DNA from: Juglans regia
Taxonomy: Eukaryota; Streptophyta; Magnoliopsida; Fagales; Juglandaceae
Reading direction: 5' to 3'
Assembly: GCF_001411555.2 (NCBI RefSeq)
Contig: NC_049907.1
Coordinates: 5,960,243-6,024,242, forward strand
DNA: 64,000 bases
The notes under the pieces: model-generated
Database searches by the model: none
What the model was told of the DNA's origin: nothing
What the model saw: the letters and a program-made list of their open reading frames with translations, nothing else
In this document: piece after piece, positions 35,524-48,075 of the stretch
Numbering within the stretch: position 1 is the stretch's first letter
How the letters are laid out: the number at the start of each line of letters is the position of its first letter
Translations under genes and position numbers: made by a program

Positions 35524-37629
35524 ATAATGTAATTTATATATCTCTCTTAGTTTTTGATACTTTTTGTTCTTATATTTTTACAACAATTCATGACTGGCAT
35601 TCGTCAATATTCTTAAATGGTCAATCTTAAATAATGCCTTGTAAATTGTCAACAATATTTTAAAAGATCTTTTAATTTTATGTATCATCAATTTAGAATT
35701 TGCTCTCATTTAAAATTTATGTAACTACATTTTATTTTTCTGTTTTATTTCAACAAATTAAATCAGAATATAATATTCACATTAGATTATTTGTCTTTTA
35801 AAACTTGTAATTATCTAGATGAAATATATTTAACAAAAAATCTCACTTTCACTGGATAATAAAAGTATATATCCGACCGCTCCAAACATATAATTTATGG
35901 GTTAGGGCTCTGCGCGCCAAATACCCTCGCCAACTAAATTCCATGCAAGGAAGGATTCCTAGTGATGACGCCTCCTGGCTTCGTCCCTAGATTCCATGAT
36001 CCCTTATCCTATAAATGAGCTTCAAAACGTCCACTCCATCTATGCCTGAGTTGTACCCACGTATAAGTAAGACTGTTCATCTGGGCCGGGTTTTTTCCCC
36101 GGCCCGGTCCGGAACCCGGAAAACCGGGTTTCGGTTCTGGGTTTTGGCCCGGATCTAACCCTGGCCGAAACCCAGGTTTGAAAATCGGGACGAACCCGGT
36201 CCGAATAAGGGTTATAAATTTTCTTAAAATTCCTACAAGTCATAATTAACTTTATTTTAATAACAACCACATACTATATGTGTATATAGAGTCAAAGATT
36301 AAGAAAAAAACAAAGTGAGAACCAATATATTTTTCATCCATTATTATTTAACATTTAGGTATAATTAATTTTTTTGTTTATGTGTGGATGAACAAGCTGT
36401 GAAACTTGTTTGATAAAGTTTAAAACAATTAAACATAAAGAAATATGGGATTTCTTGAAATGGAGCACATAATGTTTTGGACGTGTTTCATAACTCCTTC
36501 CACACGATCACCTATAATCAAAGAGAGACAGGTTTTGGGAGTTCGTGGGAACGCCTCCGATCGTCATCTTGACGGTACTCTCGAGTCTTTTGCTGTACAT
36601 TCATATTGGAGTACTGCGTTCAAGGGTAGCTTGCCCTTTTGCTCGTCTCCCGCCTTTCCTCATATTGACCCTTCTTTGTTTTGCGCTTGCATCTCAATCC
36701 CTCTTCAAAGTTCCTTTCTTCACATGGTCCTCTGATCGTTCCAACAAACTCTTTATTTGTTACTATGTCATATTCATATTAAAGAGATCCCCCAGAAACA
36801 GAAATAACATATTCATTGATCTGATGACCATTTAACTGGAAAATCATTTTCATTAAACAGAAAACAAGAAAAGTGCATATGAAAATCATGTTGTGCTAGA
36901 GAGAAAACGCATGGAAGAAGGGCTATTACGGTATTACCTAAGTTCTAAGAATAGAAAGCAAAGATAGATAGATATTAGATCGATCGCCCGAGGTGGAGGG
37001 GAGATTTATAAGTGTAAAACAACTTCGTTTGTAACTAAACTTAATTTTTTTTATAAATAGAAATTAGTTGAAGATACCAAATTTTAAAATTCGAAAAAAC
37101 AGTCTCAAAGTTTACATCTTTTTCTTAAAATATTTAATCATTTAATCAATTCTCAATTTTATCTTTTCGATTTCTCCACTCCAACTCGGTTCATCACAAT
37201 AATATATTAAAATATCAATAATTAGAAGCTGTTGTGGTCAGTTTTGAATGGTAGAATTGTACATTACATTACAGTACTACTTAATTGATCGACTTAACTT
37301 AAAAAAAATGAAAAATTATTTTTGAAATTTTCTGTCGTAAAGATGTAGCTAGACAATTAATATTAGACCATGACTAGAAAAAGAGAAATTCTCTCAATCT
37401 AAATATTGCACTTTTTTTTTCATTTTTTTAAAATATTTTTTAAACATTCTTAACCATTAAGGAAAAAAAATTATAAATTCACTAATAATCACTTCCTTAA
37501 TTATTGTTTTAAAAAAATATTACACCTTTGAGTCACCCAGTAATATTTCATTTTTCATTTTCTAAACTCGAAAAACAGAAAGAAAGAAAATTTAAAACCA
37601 AACAAACCAAAGCGTTACATCCTGAAAAA
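35524..37629. other. AT-rich DNA; GC-rich patch; unassigned hydrophobic frame
   Basis: Positions 36065-36230 are rich in CCCGG/CCGGG words (CCGGCCCGGTCCGG), resembling the ends of the hAT-type element at 7819 and probably a related MITE remnant. A frame at 36545-36835 encodes a hydrophobic stretch (VILTVLSSLLLYIHIGVL, then PPFLILTLLCFALASQ) that I cannot assign; it may be a gene fragment or chance. The rest is AT-rich with nothing recognised. Confidence 0.4.
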
Positions 37630-38560
37630 GACATTAATTGTATACATACAGTGCCGAACCTGTGTGCACTGCTTGCATCTAGTCATGGACAGTACTCCTA
37701 AAAGCGAAAGAGTACTTCTTGTCGTGCATGATTGGTGTTGAGGGTCCGACTTTCACGTGCCTGCAGTCCCATTCGATATATGAACGGAATGCTTTGAACG
37801 TTTTATGTAATTTTCATCTTTTTATGACCGCGTCAGTGTGCAAACATCTTCTATTTAATTGATATTGCAAAATTTGATTTGTTAGAAAAATTGAAAATAG
37901 AATTTGATTTGTCATTATTTGTGCAAGCGTCGTGTAATCACTTTAAAAATAAATAAATAAATACTAGATTCACATGAAAAGAAAATTAATCTTTTAATAG
38001 TAGATTCTATTTTTTTTCAAAACGACTGTACGGAATTTGCGTACTCCACGACTGTATGTAGCATTACTCTTTATTCATAGACCAATGAGAGTTGATTCTA
38101 TTAGATATTGCATAATTTTAATTTTAATTGAGCCTTATATTTGCATATATTATCTAAAATTATATATTATATTTTACACAGAGAATAAAAGAACGATAAT
38201 TAAAATTAGTGGGATAAATAATATTTTTCACAATTTTGAGATGTTATCATGAAATAGCAACTAATTGCCAGCTTTTATCTAATTTTTCTTTTACAACTAT
38301 TCAAAATATAACTAAAATCAATTACATTTTATTGAAGATATCAACATTAATATAAGTAGTATATCGATCGATGTTCATGTACTCATGTATATGTAATAAT
38401 CAGAAAAATTTCAATGGCACTGAATTTATTAATTTGAGAATCTTTAGAAACACGATTGCTCCATACCATACATAAGCTTGTGATTGTCTAAAAAATCTTA
38501 ACAAAGCTTGATTCTTTTTTCATCGTTTGGATATTTTATATATAAAAAATAAAAATTGTA
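37630..38560 (+). pseudogene. CYP79 unit 2: orphan promoter region without coding exons
   Basis: Homologous to the DNA upstream of the intact CYP79 and of unit 4. Examples are TGAACGGAATGCTTTGAACG (37780-37800, and 55732-55751), GATATTGCATAATTTTAATT, and CCATACCATACATAAGCTTG. Homology stops at about 38560, just before the part that in the other copies holds the CCGAC pair, G-box, TATA and start codon. The matching 3' flank appears at 39484-39918, so the proximal promoter and both exons are missing from this unit. Confidence 0.75.
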
Positions 38561-39483
38561 TATATAAACTTTCATTTGTGTTCAATTTGTTTCCTATACA
38601 TGTATATATTAATTTTTTTTTTAGAATTCATATGTATATATTAATTTAATAGATAAAATTGTAGACTCGTTTATTATATGAGCTGAGGTAACAGAAAACC
38701 ACTCGATTCTCAAAACAACCAGATAAACCAGCTCATACACAAACTCAACCTCTACTTATTTAAAGTTTAATCACGTGGATGATGTGTTCATGCGGATAAG
38801 ATGCACGTTATACATCATATTAAGTTGTTTGGTATGTGTTAATTAGCATATTATTTATGTATGTGTTGTGTTATTTACGTTTCTATACTAATACATACAA
38901 TGTAACCAAGAACCTAAGATTCCTGAATGGCAAAGATTTTGACTTTTCAGTTGTGGGTGTTCATCTTTGACTTTGATTTAGTTGCATTCACTTTGTTTTG
39001 TGTGGCTACTTCTATAGCTGACACGCAGGATATCAATGTTCTATTTTATTCAGGAGTCCGTACTGCTAATGTTATGACATCGTGGATGATAATACGGGCC
39101 CAAAATTTATAAATCATAGTATTATTTACGTAAATTTAAAAACTGAAATGAAGACAAAAAGCTTAATCTTAATTTCTAAGAAGAGATGTGGACTGGATGG
39201 ATGATGCTATTCAGAGGGAATGTGCGGCACTGGATTCTCCAGCCACGCCATTGCCAACTGCCAGCTGCAACTAGCATTAATTATATATATTTCATTGCAA
39301 TTAAGCAAGCAACTCGCGATTCAAAAAATTAGTAATCAGGAATATTAAAAAATAATCCTGGAGGCTTGTCAAATATACTGTGTTAGCTTGATCTAAATCT
39401 AGCTGTAAGCATAGAACTGATCCTTACGTGGATTTCCAAAAAAAAAAAAAAAAACCAACATTAGGAATGTATAGATTGTGCGT
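38561..39483. other. AT-rich DNA in place of the unit 2 coding region
   Basis: No CYP79 similarity and no recognised gene. A short frame at 38927-39112 does not resemble known proteins. Confidence 0.4.
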
Positions 39484-39918
39484 ATTGCTTGCTTCATTAA
39501 TAATAATGGTCCATGGAGTTTAGTTTATAAAAATATGTACCTTATCAATAAATTATTTACTTTATAAACAGAGCATGACATGCAATTATGTTAAGAAATA
39601 TTTCACTTGTTTCGTGAAAAGACACGATCGAGAAACTGCATGTTGATCAATATGATCATTTGATTGAGTACTATTTATGATTTAGAGAAGTCCATGCATG
39701 ATTGTTACAAGAAAAAAACACTAATTCGAAATCAGATATTTGCGATGAAGGTGAGTTCATTTTTTAAGTTATGGTTAAAGCGAAAGTATATATACAATCA
39801 CAAACATAAAAAAAACCCCAAGTTAATGACTAAGCTGGAAGGTGAGGAATAAAGACACGACAACCATTTTCTTACAATTGATGACGGGATCAATGACTGG
39901 AAAATAAAAAATTGCATT
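39484..39918 (+). other. 3' flank of CYP79 unit 2
   Basis: Matches 1130-1481: TTATCAATAAATTATTTA, AAACAGAGCATG, GAAATATTTCACTTGTTTCG, CTAATTCGAAATCA, AAAGACACGACAAC. It is followed by the same CACTA at the same position. Also partly shared with 50262-50350 downstream of unit 3. Confidence 0.75.
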
Positions 39919-40290
39919 CACTACAATAGAAACCCTCTTTATAAGGGTGGGATTTTGTCCTAGAATATATTAGGGATGAAAAGATTTCGTCCCTAATTTA
40001 TCACAATAGGTATGTCGCGAAAGACAATCCGGGACGGAAAAAAAATTTCGTCATGGAAAATATCTTTTGGGATGAAGTTTCCCCGACAACGGGAAACATT
40101 TTTGGGAAGAAGTCATTTCGTCCCTAACAAGCATTCGTAGAATATTGTTCAAACTATTACGATATGACACTAGTATTCGAACACTTTAGTTACGGTCGAA
40201 GGGAACATGAGGTCGTTCGAATATTGAAGACATGACCGTTCAAATATGATTGACATCCGTTCGAATGTCAAGACTCCTACAATAAGAACT

Positions 40291-43200
40291 AAACACTACA
40301 ACAAATATGAGTTTTTTCCACGAATTCTTTTTCCAAGATAAACAATCGTTTCAAATAGTAGGTTTATGACACGAAAATTAGTCGTGGAAAAAAATACAAG
40401 TCTTTTGCTACGAGATTACATCGGCGAGTAGAACTTTGTGGGAAAATGACTTTTTGCCACGAAATAAAAGTTTTTTGCGGCGATTATAAGTCGCTCGAAA
40501 TAAATTTAACAAAAATATGTCCCTTTCGTGGGTTATAAGTTTTGGCCACAAGGTTATTAGTTTTTTGCGGTGACATTATCTCACCGCAAAAAAACTAATA
40601 CACGAATTTTTTTGGTCGTCGGTTATTAGTTTTTTCTACTAGAATTTTGATCTTTTTGCGGCGACGCCTGTCCGCCACAAATATACTAACCATTTTAATT
40701 CATGTTATTAGTATTTGCGGCGGTGTTATGACCTTTTCCAACGATAATAACTGTAACATCCCGTATTTTAGTGTATTTTTATTGAATGATTATTTTTATT
40801 TTATTCAAAAATTATTCTCTTATTTTAAAATTATTGGATTTTAATTGGATTATTTTTAGGATTTTTAATTGGTGAAAATTTATTTTTATGTGCTTTCTTA
40901 ATATTTATTTATTGTTGTGCATTTAAATTGTTTTTCATATTTAATTAATTACTGTGGGATTTAATTATTTCAATTTGACTTTATCATTACGTTTAAATTA
41001 TTTTATTTAACTTGAGGTTTTGAAATCATTTCCGTTGAATCATTTTTGTGACCCAAGTTATGAGGATTGGACCTCATTTCTTTTCCCTCCATTTTTCTTT
41101 TCTCTCCTTTTCTTTTCTCTTTCCTTTCTTTTCCCCTTATTTCTCCTTCGGCCTTCTCTCCCGCACGCGACCCAGCCTCTCTCCCTCTCCCCGTGCATTT
41201 CTTTCGTCCGCCCAGCCCATCGCCACCGCGCCGCCGTGACTTGCACCGCCCTGCCCACCGTCTTCCCCACCCACCGACGACCTTCCCCCTTCGATCTCAG
41301 CCTCCCTTGTGTCGCCGTTAGCCTCCACGTTCACCACAAAGCCGCGGCACCTCTTGTGCTCGTGCGTCGCCGTCACACCACCATTGGCCACCATCTTCAC
41401 ACCACTTCATCCTCGACCTCTTGGCAACCCATTGGACCCAACCCCACCTCCGATCCGTCACCGGTGAAGCACAACCAACCCCATTTCCATTTTGGGTATT
41501 TTTGGCCTTAAACCACCCCTTGTGCCGCCACCCACGGCCAACCTTCACAATCACTAGCTTCACCGACATCCCTAGGCCCTATTCTATCAATTTTGGGTCT
41601 TCATTTGTCTCCATTGAAAATTGGGTATCTGTGACCCACGGCCACAGTGTATTTTACACTGTTCTGCAACTGTTTTTCCACTTCTGGCAGCTTCGTGATC
41701 CTTCGGAAATTGTTATATAGCACTGTAAGTATTTTCTAAAGAATTCTTGTGAATTTAATGTATTTTTGCACTAATATATTATACTGTATTTGAACTGTTG
41801 ATTGATTTACTACTAAGCTTTTTATCTGATGCTAAAATCTTTTGAAGAATAGGAGTTTCTTGGTCTAGAATGATGAAAATTCTTTGGGAGAATCATAAAT
41901 TACCTCCCATTATCATTGTCAAATTGCTTTGAGCGTAAGATACTTCTCAAGGATATTTAGAACTTTCTGATGGAAGTATTAAAGTGGCGTGGGATATGTT
42001 GATGTTTTGGGGTAAGTCTAAAATCAAAGGATAGCTTTTACAAAGAAGCAGACTTCTTGAATACAGGAACACTAGTGCTCTGGATATGAGTTTACCTTTT
42101 CCACCTGGATCGAAGTTTTTATTTAGGGTTAAATACAAATAGTGTTCCTGTGGCTTTTCTTGAAATCATATTATTTTCTGTGTTTTTATTTGACCTTTTC
42201 ACTCCCTGTGGTTTTAAGAAAGATCAACTTGGTGCTTCCATTGGAATTACATTAATTACATTACTAAACCATTGGTAACATGACATCAACACCTATCATT
42301 GTTTGACATATATAATTTTAACTTTCGTATATGCTTTTTTTTTTTTATAAAAAATATTAGGTCTTTTTTTTTGCCATGAATTATTTTTTCAAGACAAATG
42401 GTGGTGGCAAATAATTACCGAATCACACCAAAACCATTTGTGGAAAATAAAACAAGCCTTTTCCCACAAAATTATATAAATTTTCATGCATTGAAGAGTT
42501 CAACATTATTTTGTAGACTGTGTATGATCTGAATGTTCTTGTGCCAGAATTTTTCAATTTTGTTGCATCTGAATTAATTAGCCTATCCGAAGCCCAAATC
42601 TTTGAGGTCTTTATTTCTACAACCGTGTCGAGTTCTATATTAATGATACCATATAGGTAATTTAATCATTTGAGTAACACTTTCTTGGATAAAAGAGCAC
42701 AATAGTAAGCTGGAGCGATGTTTGCTTGTTAGCGATGAGAAACATATAACTTGATATATATGTTCATAAGACTGTTCCTTGATATTTTCTAAAAGAGCTG
42801 CTCAACTATAATGCCATGAGCCATAAGATCTGTTTATATAGAATTTATTAACAAGTTTAATTTGTATGTAGTGAGCTAGGGTGGCCCCATATATGTATGA
42901 CAAATGAGCGAATTAATTAAGGTAACACCCGTTAGATTGTTAACATGTCATGATTTGCCATCTCAAAGAATATAAATTACATAAATCATATGTTGGTAGA
43001 TATAAGGTTTACTACATATATAGGCTTCACAAATTGAAGTTTGGTCAATTAAAAGTGACTATAATAATTTTTCAGCCCATTTCCTATTTTTGATTCAAGT
43101 TAATCATGCTTGTCTACATGGTGGATGACTTGTCATACTACATCCTTGGTTGGCACATCCCTAAGGTGTTAAGGTGCAGAATGGAGGTTGGTTATTGTTA

Positions 43201-43887
43201 TTCCCATCTTTTTATAAGACTATGGTTCTCAAGTAGCTTAGACCAACTTCAAAGTAGTTGGATATACACTCTGGTCAGAATATAACTTTATTTTTGTCTC
43301 TCTCTCAGTAGATATAATGTTCACATGTTACATTGAGGTTGTAATTCAAATATACATCTCGGACATGGTCAGTAGTAAAGTTTTCATTATATATAGATGT
43401 GTATATATATTGATAGTTGAGCACAAGTTACATGAGACTAATGGCTGTGTAAAAAAGATATAGTTTCATAACTTTATTCTATCATCCCATTAATATTAGC
43501 CTTGTGGTTATTATGTTGATGATGGTAGGTGTTAGAAAATTCATGATTGGTTGTTATTGACATTTACAAATACTGAACTGAAATAATTTGTAAGCCATTG
43601 GGTGGTTTGGTTGGTTAAAACTAGTTGGTTTGTAGGGGCACCAAGCTCAAAGACTATTCCAAGCATGCTTCAATTACCTGCATTAAGTCACCCAGATTAT
43701 CCATGCATGATGATTTGTTTTTTCTAATTTGGTCCATGCATGATGACTTGTCAGCCATGAGAACATAACTAATTGACAAGAAATATGTAGTGACAGGCAG
43801 GACCAAGTATTCTGCTATAGCAGAATAAATTGAAGAAATCATCATGTATACGTCACTAAGTATTTAAAATAGCATAATAGTTGGTAG

Positions 43888-43920
<33 letters not shown>

Positions 43921-45725
43921 TATACTTTCATGCTTTATATGAATACAATAACTTATTACTTATATAAAAAAAAGCATATATATATATATATATATATATC
44001 TACCAACTTGCTCGAAATTAATTTGAGATTCAACTCCTATGACATTTGGCATTTTCCATGCATGACCCTAGGATATTCTTTTTGGGAAGCCTCATGATTT
44101 GTGATTAATGCACTATGAAAATAATTAAATCTATGTACAACATGTTACAACAATTATCATGTTACAACAAAACTTATATGGATAATTAAGCCTCATTATT
44201 TGTGATTCAACTCTTGATATCATTAGTAAGCTTCCTAGCCCGTCTCACTTCCTTGGCCATATAAGTATTATCAATGGACATAGTTCTCATCAGAAACATT
44301 TCCCATCAATACCCAACATGAATGGCCAGACTTAGGAATTGGTGTATGAAATGAAGAGGGATTCAGAAGAAAGACGTCAGCTTTAATTTGGCCAGTTCTT
44401 TAATATAATTGTTAACTATTTTCCTGTAATTTGCCTTTGGTAATGGCTATTGTAATGTTCTAGCTACTACTTTTTCCTAAATAAATGTTTTCTATTGGCT
44501 AATACAGTTAAGCATGGCTAACAATTTGGTTCGGGTGGATTTTTGGACACCATGCTTTGTGGATCAAGAGGGGAATATTAATGATATTTTCAAGAATGAA
44601 GATTGTCTCATTGAATCAGCATTACTATCACATGAGAGGTTTACTGCAGTGATGTCATTTAGTCCCAAGGCTGCATATCATCCATGCTGTTGGGTTGTAT
44701 TTTGGTTATATTTGCTCTATTCATTGTATTTTGATGGCCTTAATTGACTTGTTAACCCAATGGATAGAATTGTAAAGTACAATATTAATTATGTATAATA
44801 TATGTTACCAACTTTGGTGGTTTGGTTGGTTAGTTTTTTGGGTGTTGGTTACATTTGTTGATGGATTATTGTGTTAAGAGAGGTTCAATACAGGCCTATT
44901 TGTGGGATAAATGTAGAAAGTGACTATATTTTTAGTTGGATTGTTTGTGGGATTGATTGGCAGGAAACCAATTTTTTTTTATAATGGCAGACATTACTTC
45001 ATAAAACCTATTTATGAGGAGTTGATTTGGTGGGAAAACAGGTGTAATGAAACAATTGTATTTCCCATGACTATTATTCCTGGGTAATTAACTTTTTTGA
45101 CGTATGACTTTGATGGGAAATATAAAACAAAACTGAGTAAAAAATGATATTCCTACCGATAATTGTAATGAGAAAATCTCTTTTGCCATGAAATAAAACT
45201 CGTGGGATATAGTAATGATCGCTTTTGCTACGAAATGAGGTTAACCGGGAAAAACCATTTACAACCACTTCAGTTCATAGTAAGTTATCTTTTCCCACCA
45301 ATTGATTGTGGCGGGAATATCCTATTTCCACCAAAAGTCACCATCCAGAGTAATGTTTTCCCTTGAATGAATTGGTGGGTAAAACTTATAATACATGACT
45401 TTTGCCACAAAGTTCATTTATGGATATAGGAGATTTTCCGTGAACTACTGCCATGGAGGATGACGTTATTACTGACCACGAGTTGATGTTAGTGAACTTA
45501 TTTGCCACAAAATTAAAATGCGTTATCCACCATTTATGTCGTGGCGAAAAGGGTGGTTTTACCCATGAAATAAAAAATTGGTGGAAAAAATATATTTCCC
45601 CACCCGTTTTATTCCACGAGTCTCCCACGACAAAACTTGGTGGGAAATATTTCTTTTCCTAGGAAGTATACACTTTTTTTGACCGCACCCCCTCCTGGGA
45701 AAAACCAAGTTTTGTTGTAGTGAAA
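40291..45725 (+). mobile_element. Inner CACTA element nested in the outer one, TSD AAA
   Basis: The element is 40294-45722, from CACTACAACAAATATGAG to CCAAGTTTTGTTGTAGTG, flanked by AAA (40291-40293, 45723-45725). Removing it with one AAA restores the sequence seen at 1911-1923 (AAGTAAAATTAGATTG). Subterminal zones are rich in TTTTGCGGCG and TTCCCACGA-type words. The interior (41787-45000) holds AT microsatellites at 43887-43924 and 43976-44000 and no transposase that I can recognise. Confidence 0.88.
40752..41786 (+). mobile_element. LTR 5' fragment inside the inner CACTA
   Basis: Starts TGTAACATCCCGTATTTTAG and follows the solo LTR at 23442 for about 1 kb. Shared marks are GTGACCCAAG(T/A)T(G/A)TGAGG, the pyrimidine-rich zone, CCACCCACGGCCAACC, GTGATCCTTCG and TTTTTGCACTAA. 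Similarity ends at about 41786 and no 3' LTR end or duplication was found, so it is truncated. Confidence 0.75.
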
Positions 45726-46620
45726 ATTAGATTGACAGTATAACAGATAAAAAAAATCGAATGAAATTAATATAATGAAATAATGCATTACCTGGTATAC
45801 AGGCTCCTCAGTATGGAGAAGAAAGTTGTGTTTGATATAATTTTACTTATTCTTAAATGATGTTTCTATTTTAACCTGAGTAATTTAAAAAAATGATCTA
45901 AACATTCTTATGCCAAAATTATCACGTCATCACTTCTCAAACTTTAGATAATGTTCACTTATTATTACTTCATTTGTCTAGGCTTGAGAGATTGTGTAGT
46001 GAAGTAACAAAGAAAGCCACACATTTCTTCCGGATAATTCTTCGTTCGAACATCTACAAGACAAGAAGCCTATATATACTTATTATTGGCCGTCTTGTAA
46101 ATTAATTACTAGATATTAACTTCTTTTTTTTTGTGACATGTTATATGTATTAATATAGTTTTTTATCTACTTAATGGTTTTACACAATGGGCATCATGTA
46201 AATATGTTTACATATGATCAATTTTTATATTTAATCATGAAACTAAAACAATGTAAGTAAGAAACGGGCACTATGAGTTTGACCATTGTGTAAAAATGGC
46301 CCAATATATACTTCACGCCCATACTATATACAATTCTCTTGCCAAAATGTCCATTCAAACTACAATTATACGTTTGAATAGAAATTTATGTTAGTTCAAA
46401 TGTTGTACCATAAATTCGAACAATAAATCTATTTGGGGACGATATATTATCGTCCCAAATTCTTCCGTCCGAAAGTCAAGTATCTTCTTCAAATGATAAT
46501 TGGACTGCTGGGATTTTCTGGGACGGACAAAAAATTATTCCCTAAAAGTGACATTTTGGGATGAAAAGAATTTCATATCAAATGTTTTTCATCCTTAAAG
46601 ATCAGTTTTTTATAGTGATT

Positions 46621-47230
46621 ACACGATCTGAGTAGCTATAATATATATTACTCTTTTTAATCAGTGATCAATAGATTTCGAAATAGCTATTTTGAATATG
46701 ATTTGATTATGATAAACTACGTTCAAGAATGTTCTTAAAAAGATCAATTCAAATAAAAGAGAAAAAAATCAAGAGATTGATCAAGAGATCAACTAATTAG
46801 TTGTAGTACTTGTGGTGCCTTTCTCCATCTAGAAAACTTTCAATATTGCATTCTCTCTAAAACAATCCCAAATAACCTATACCTTATTTCCTCCGCTGAG
46901 GGAAAGGCCTCCTCTCGTTTCCACCTTATTTCCTTATGAATAAAACTACTTTGCCCTCTCATTTTGACTACTCTATTTGACCGCTGGTCAAAATTTTTTT
47001 TTTTTTTTTGTTTTTACTTAGTGATTAAGGAAGTGATTTTAAATGTATTGATGTATTTTTTTTTTATTTTTTAAAAATATTAAAATGTATTAAAAAAATA
47101 TGAAAAGAAAAAAGAAAAAAAAAAGAAGAAGAAAACCACTGGGTTTTTATTTCATTATTTTATTCATAGACCAATATTGAGAGGGTTTTTTTTTTTAATT
47201 TTTTTTTTAAATTTTTAATTTTTATAGAAA
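46621..47230. other. AT-rich spacer before the CYP79 promoter
   Basis: Positions 46868-46940 match 4129-4200 (duplication border). The rest is A/T tracts (46988-47010, 47040-47130). No gene. Confidence 0.5.
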
Positions 47231-48075
47231 TGATAATATCAGACCAATATTGAGAGTTGATTCTATCAGATATTGCATAATTTTAATTTTAATTGTACCA
47301 TATATTGCATAATTTTATTTCTTGATTCGATATTAAATTATCTAAAATTACTTATTATATTTTACTTACTTAATTATTAATTATTTTGTATTATATTAAG
47401 AGAGAATAAAAGAAGGATAATTAAAATTAGTGGGATAAATAATATTTTTCACAATTTTGAGTTATTATCATGAAATAGCAACTTGCCAGCTTTTATCTAA
47501 ATATTTCTCTTTCACAACTTTTCAAAATATATCGATCGAAATTCATGTGTATATGAAATAATCAGAAAAATTCCAATGGCACTGAATTTATTTGAGAATC
47601 TTAAGAAACGCGATTGCTCCATACCATACATGATAAGCTTGTGATTGTCTAAAAATTCTTAACAAAGCTTGATTCTTTTTTCATCGTTTGAATATTTTAT
47701 ATGTAAATAATAAAGATTGTCGATAGAATGTGTCGGAAATTCACCGACCAAGATGTAAAACATTTTCCTTCTCCCTCACGTGCACCATGCATTACATGCC
47801 CTAACTTGCCTCCCTGCAGCCTAGCGTTTTCAGCTAAAACACGTGGCTAGACTTCTCTCACCACACGACTTCGAACCATACTAATTAATCTATAAATTCG
47901 TGTCTTTTGATTTCAGAAAAGAATCCTCAACTCGAGAAAGAGTTCGGCCTAGTGCTCTTTCACTTTCCTGAAGAAGTTGTCATTCCAATAAATAGGTTCT
48001 CTTAAGCCCTGCAAGCATTAACGTATAGCTCATCAAGCATATACATTCGCAAACAATATACGTAGAAAAGAAACC
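47231..48075 (+). promoter_or_regulatory. Promoter and 5' leader of the intact CYP79
   Basis: A TATA-like TATAAAT lies at 47891-47897, about 180 bp before the first ATG. Upstream are CACGTG G-boxes at 47777-47782 and 47840-47845 (the second in ACACGTGGC, ABRE-like). An inverted pair of CCGAC cores (GTCGG 47732-47736, CCGAC 47744-47748) is of the DRE/CRT type. The CCGAC pair, first G-box and TATA are conserved in the unit 4 promoter (56591-56607, 56636-56641, 56703-56709); the second G-box is deleted there. Bound factors are inferred from motifs only. Confidence 0.65.

Larger units (their letters stand above)
39916..46620 (+). mobile_element. Outer non-autonomous CACTA element, TSD ATT
   Basis: The element is 39919-46617, from CACTACAATAGAAACC to CTGATCTTTAAGGATG-side end TTTTTTATAGTG (complement CACTATAAAAAA). 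Flanking duplications are ATT (39916-39918, 46618-46620). Without the nested insert it is about 1.27 kb and non-coding, homologous to 1482-2797. Confidence 0.88.

Noticed and set aside
43887..44000. Possible CRISPR-like or satellite array
   Set aside because: They are simple AT microsatellites; no spaced repeats.
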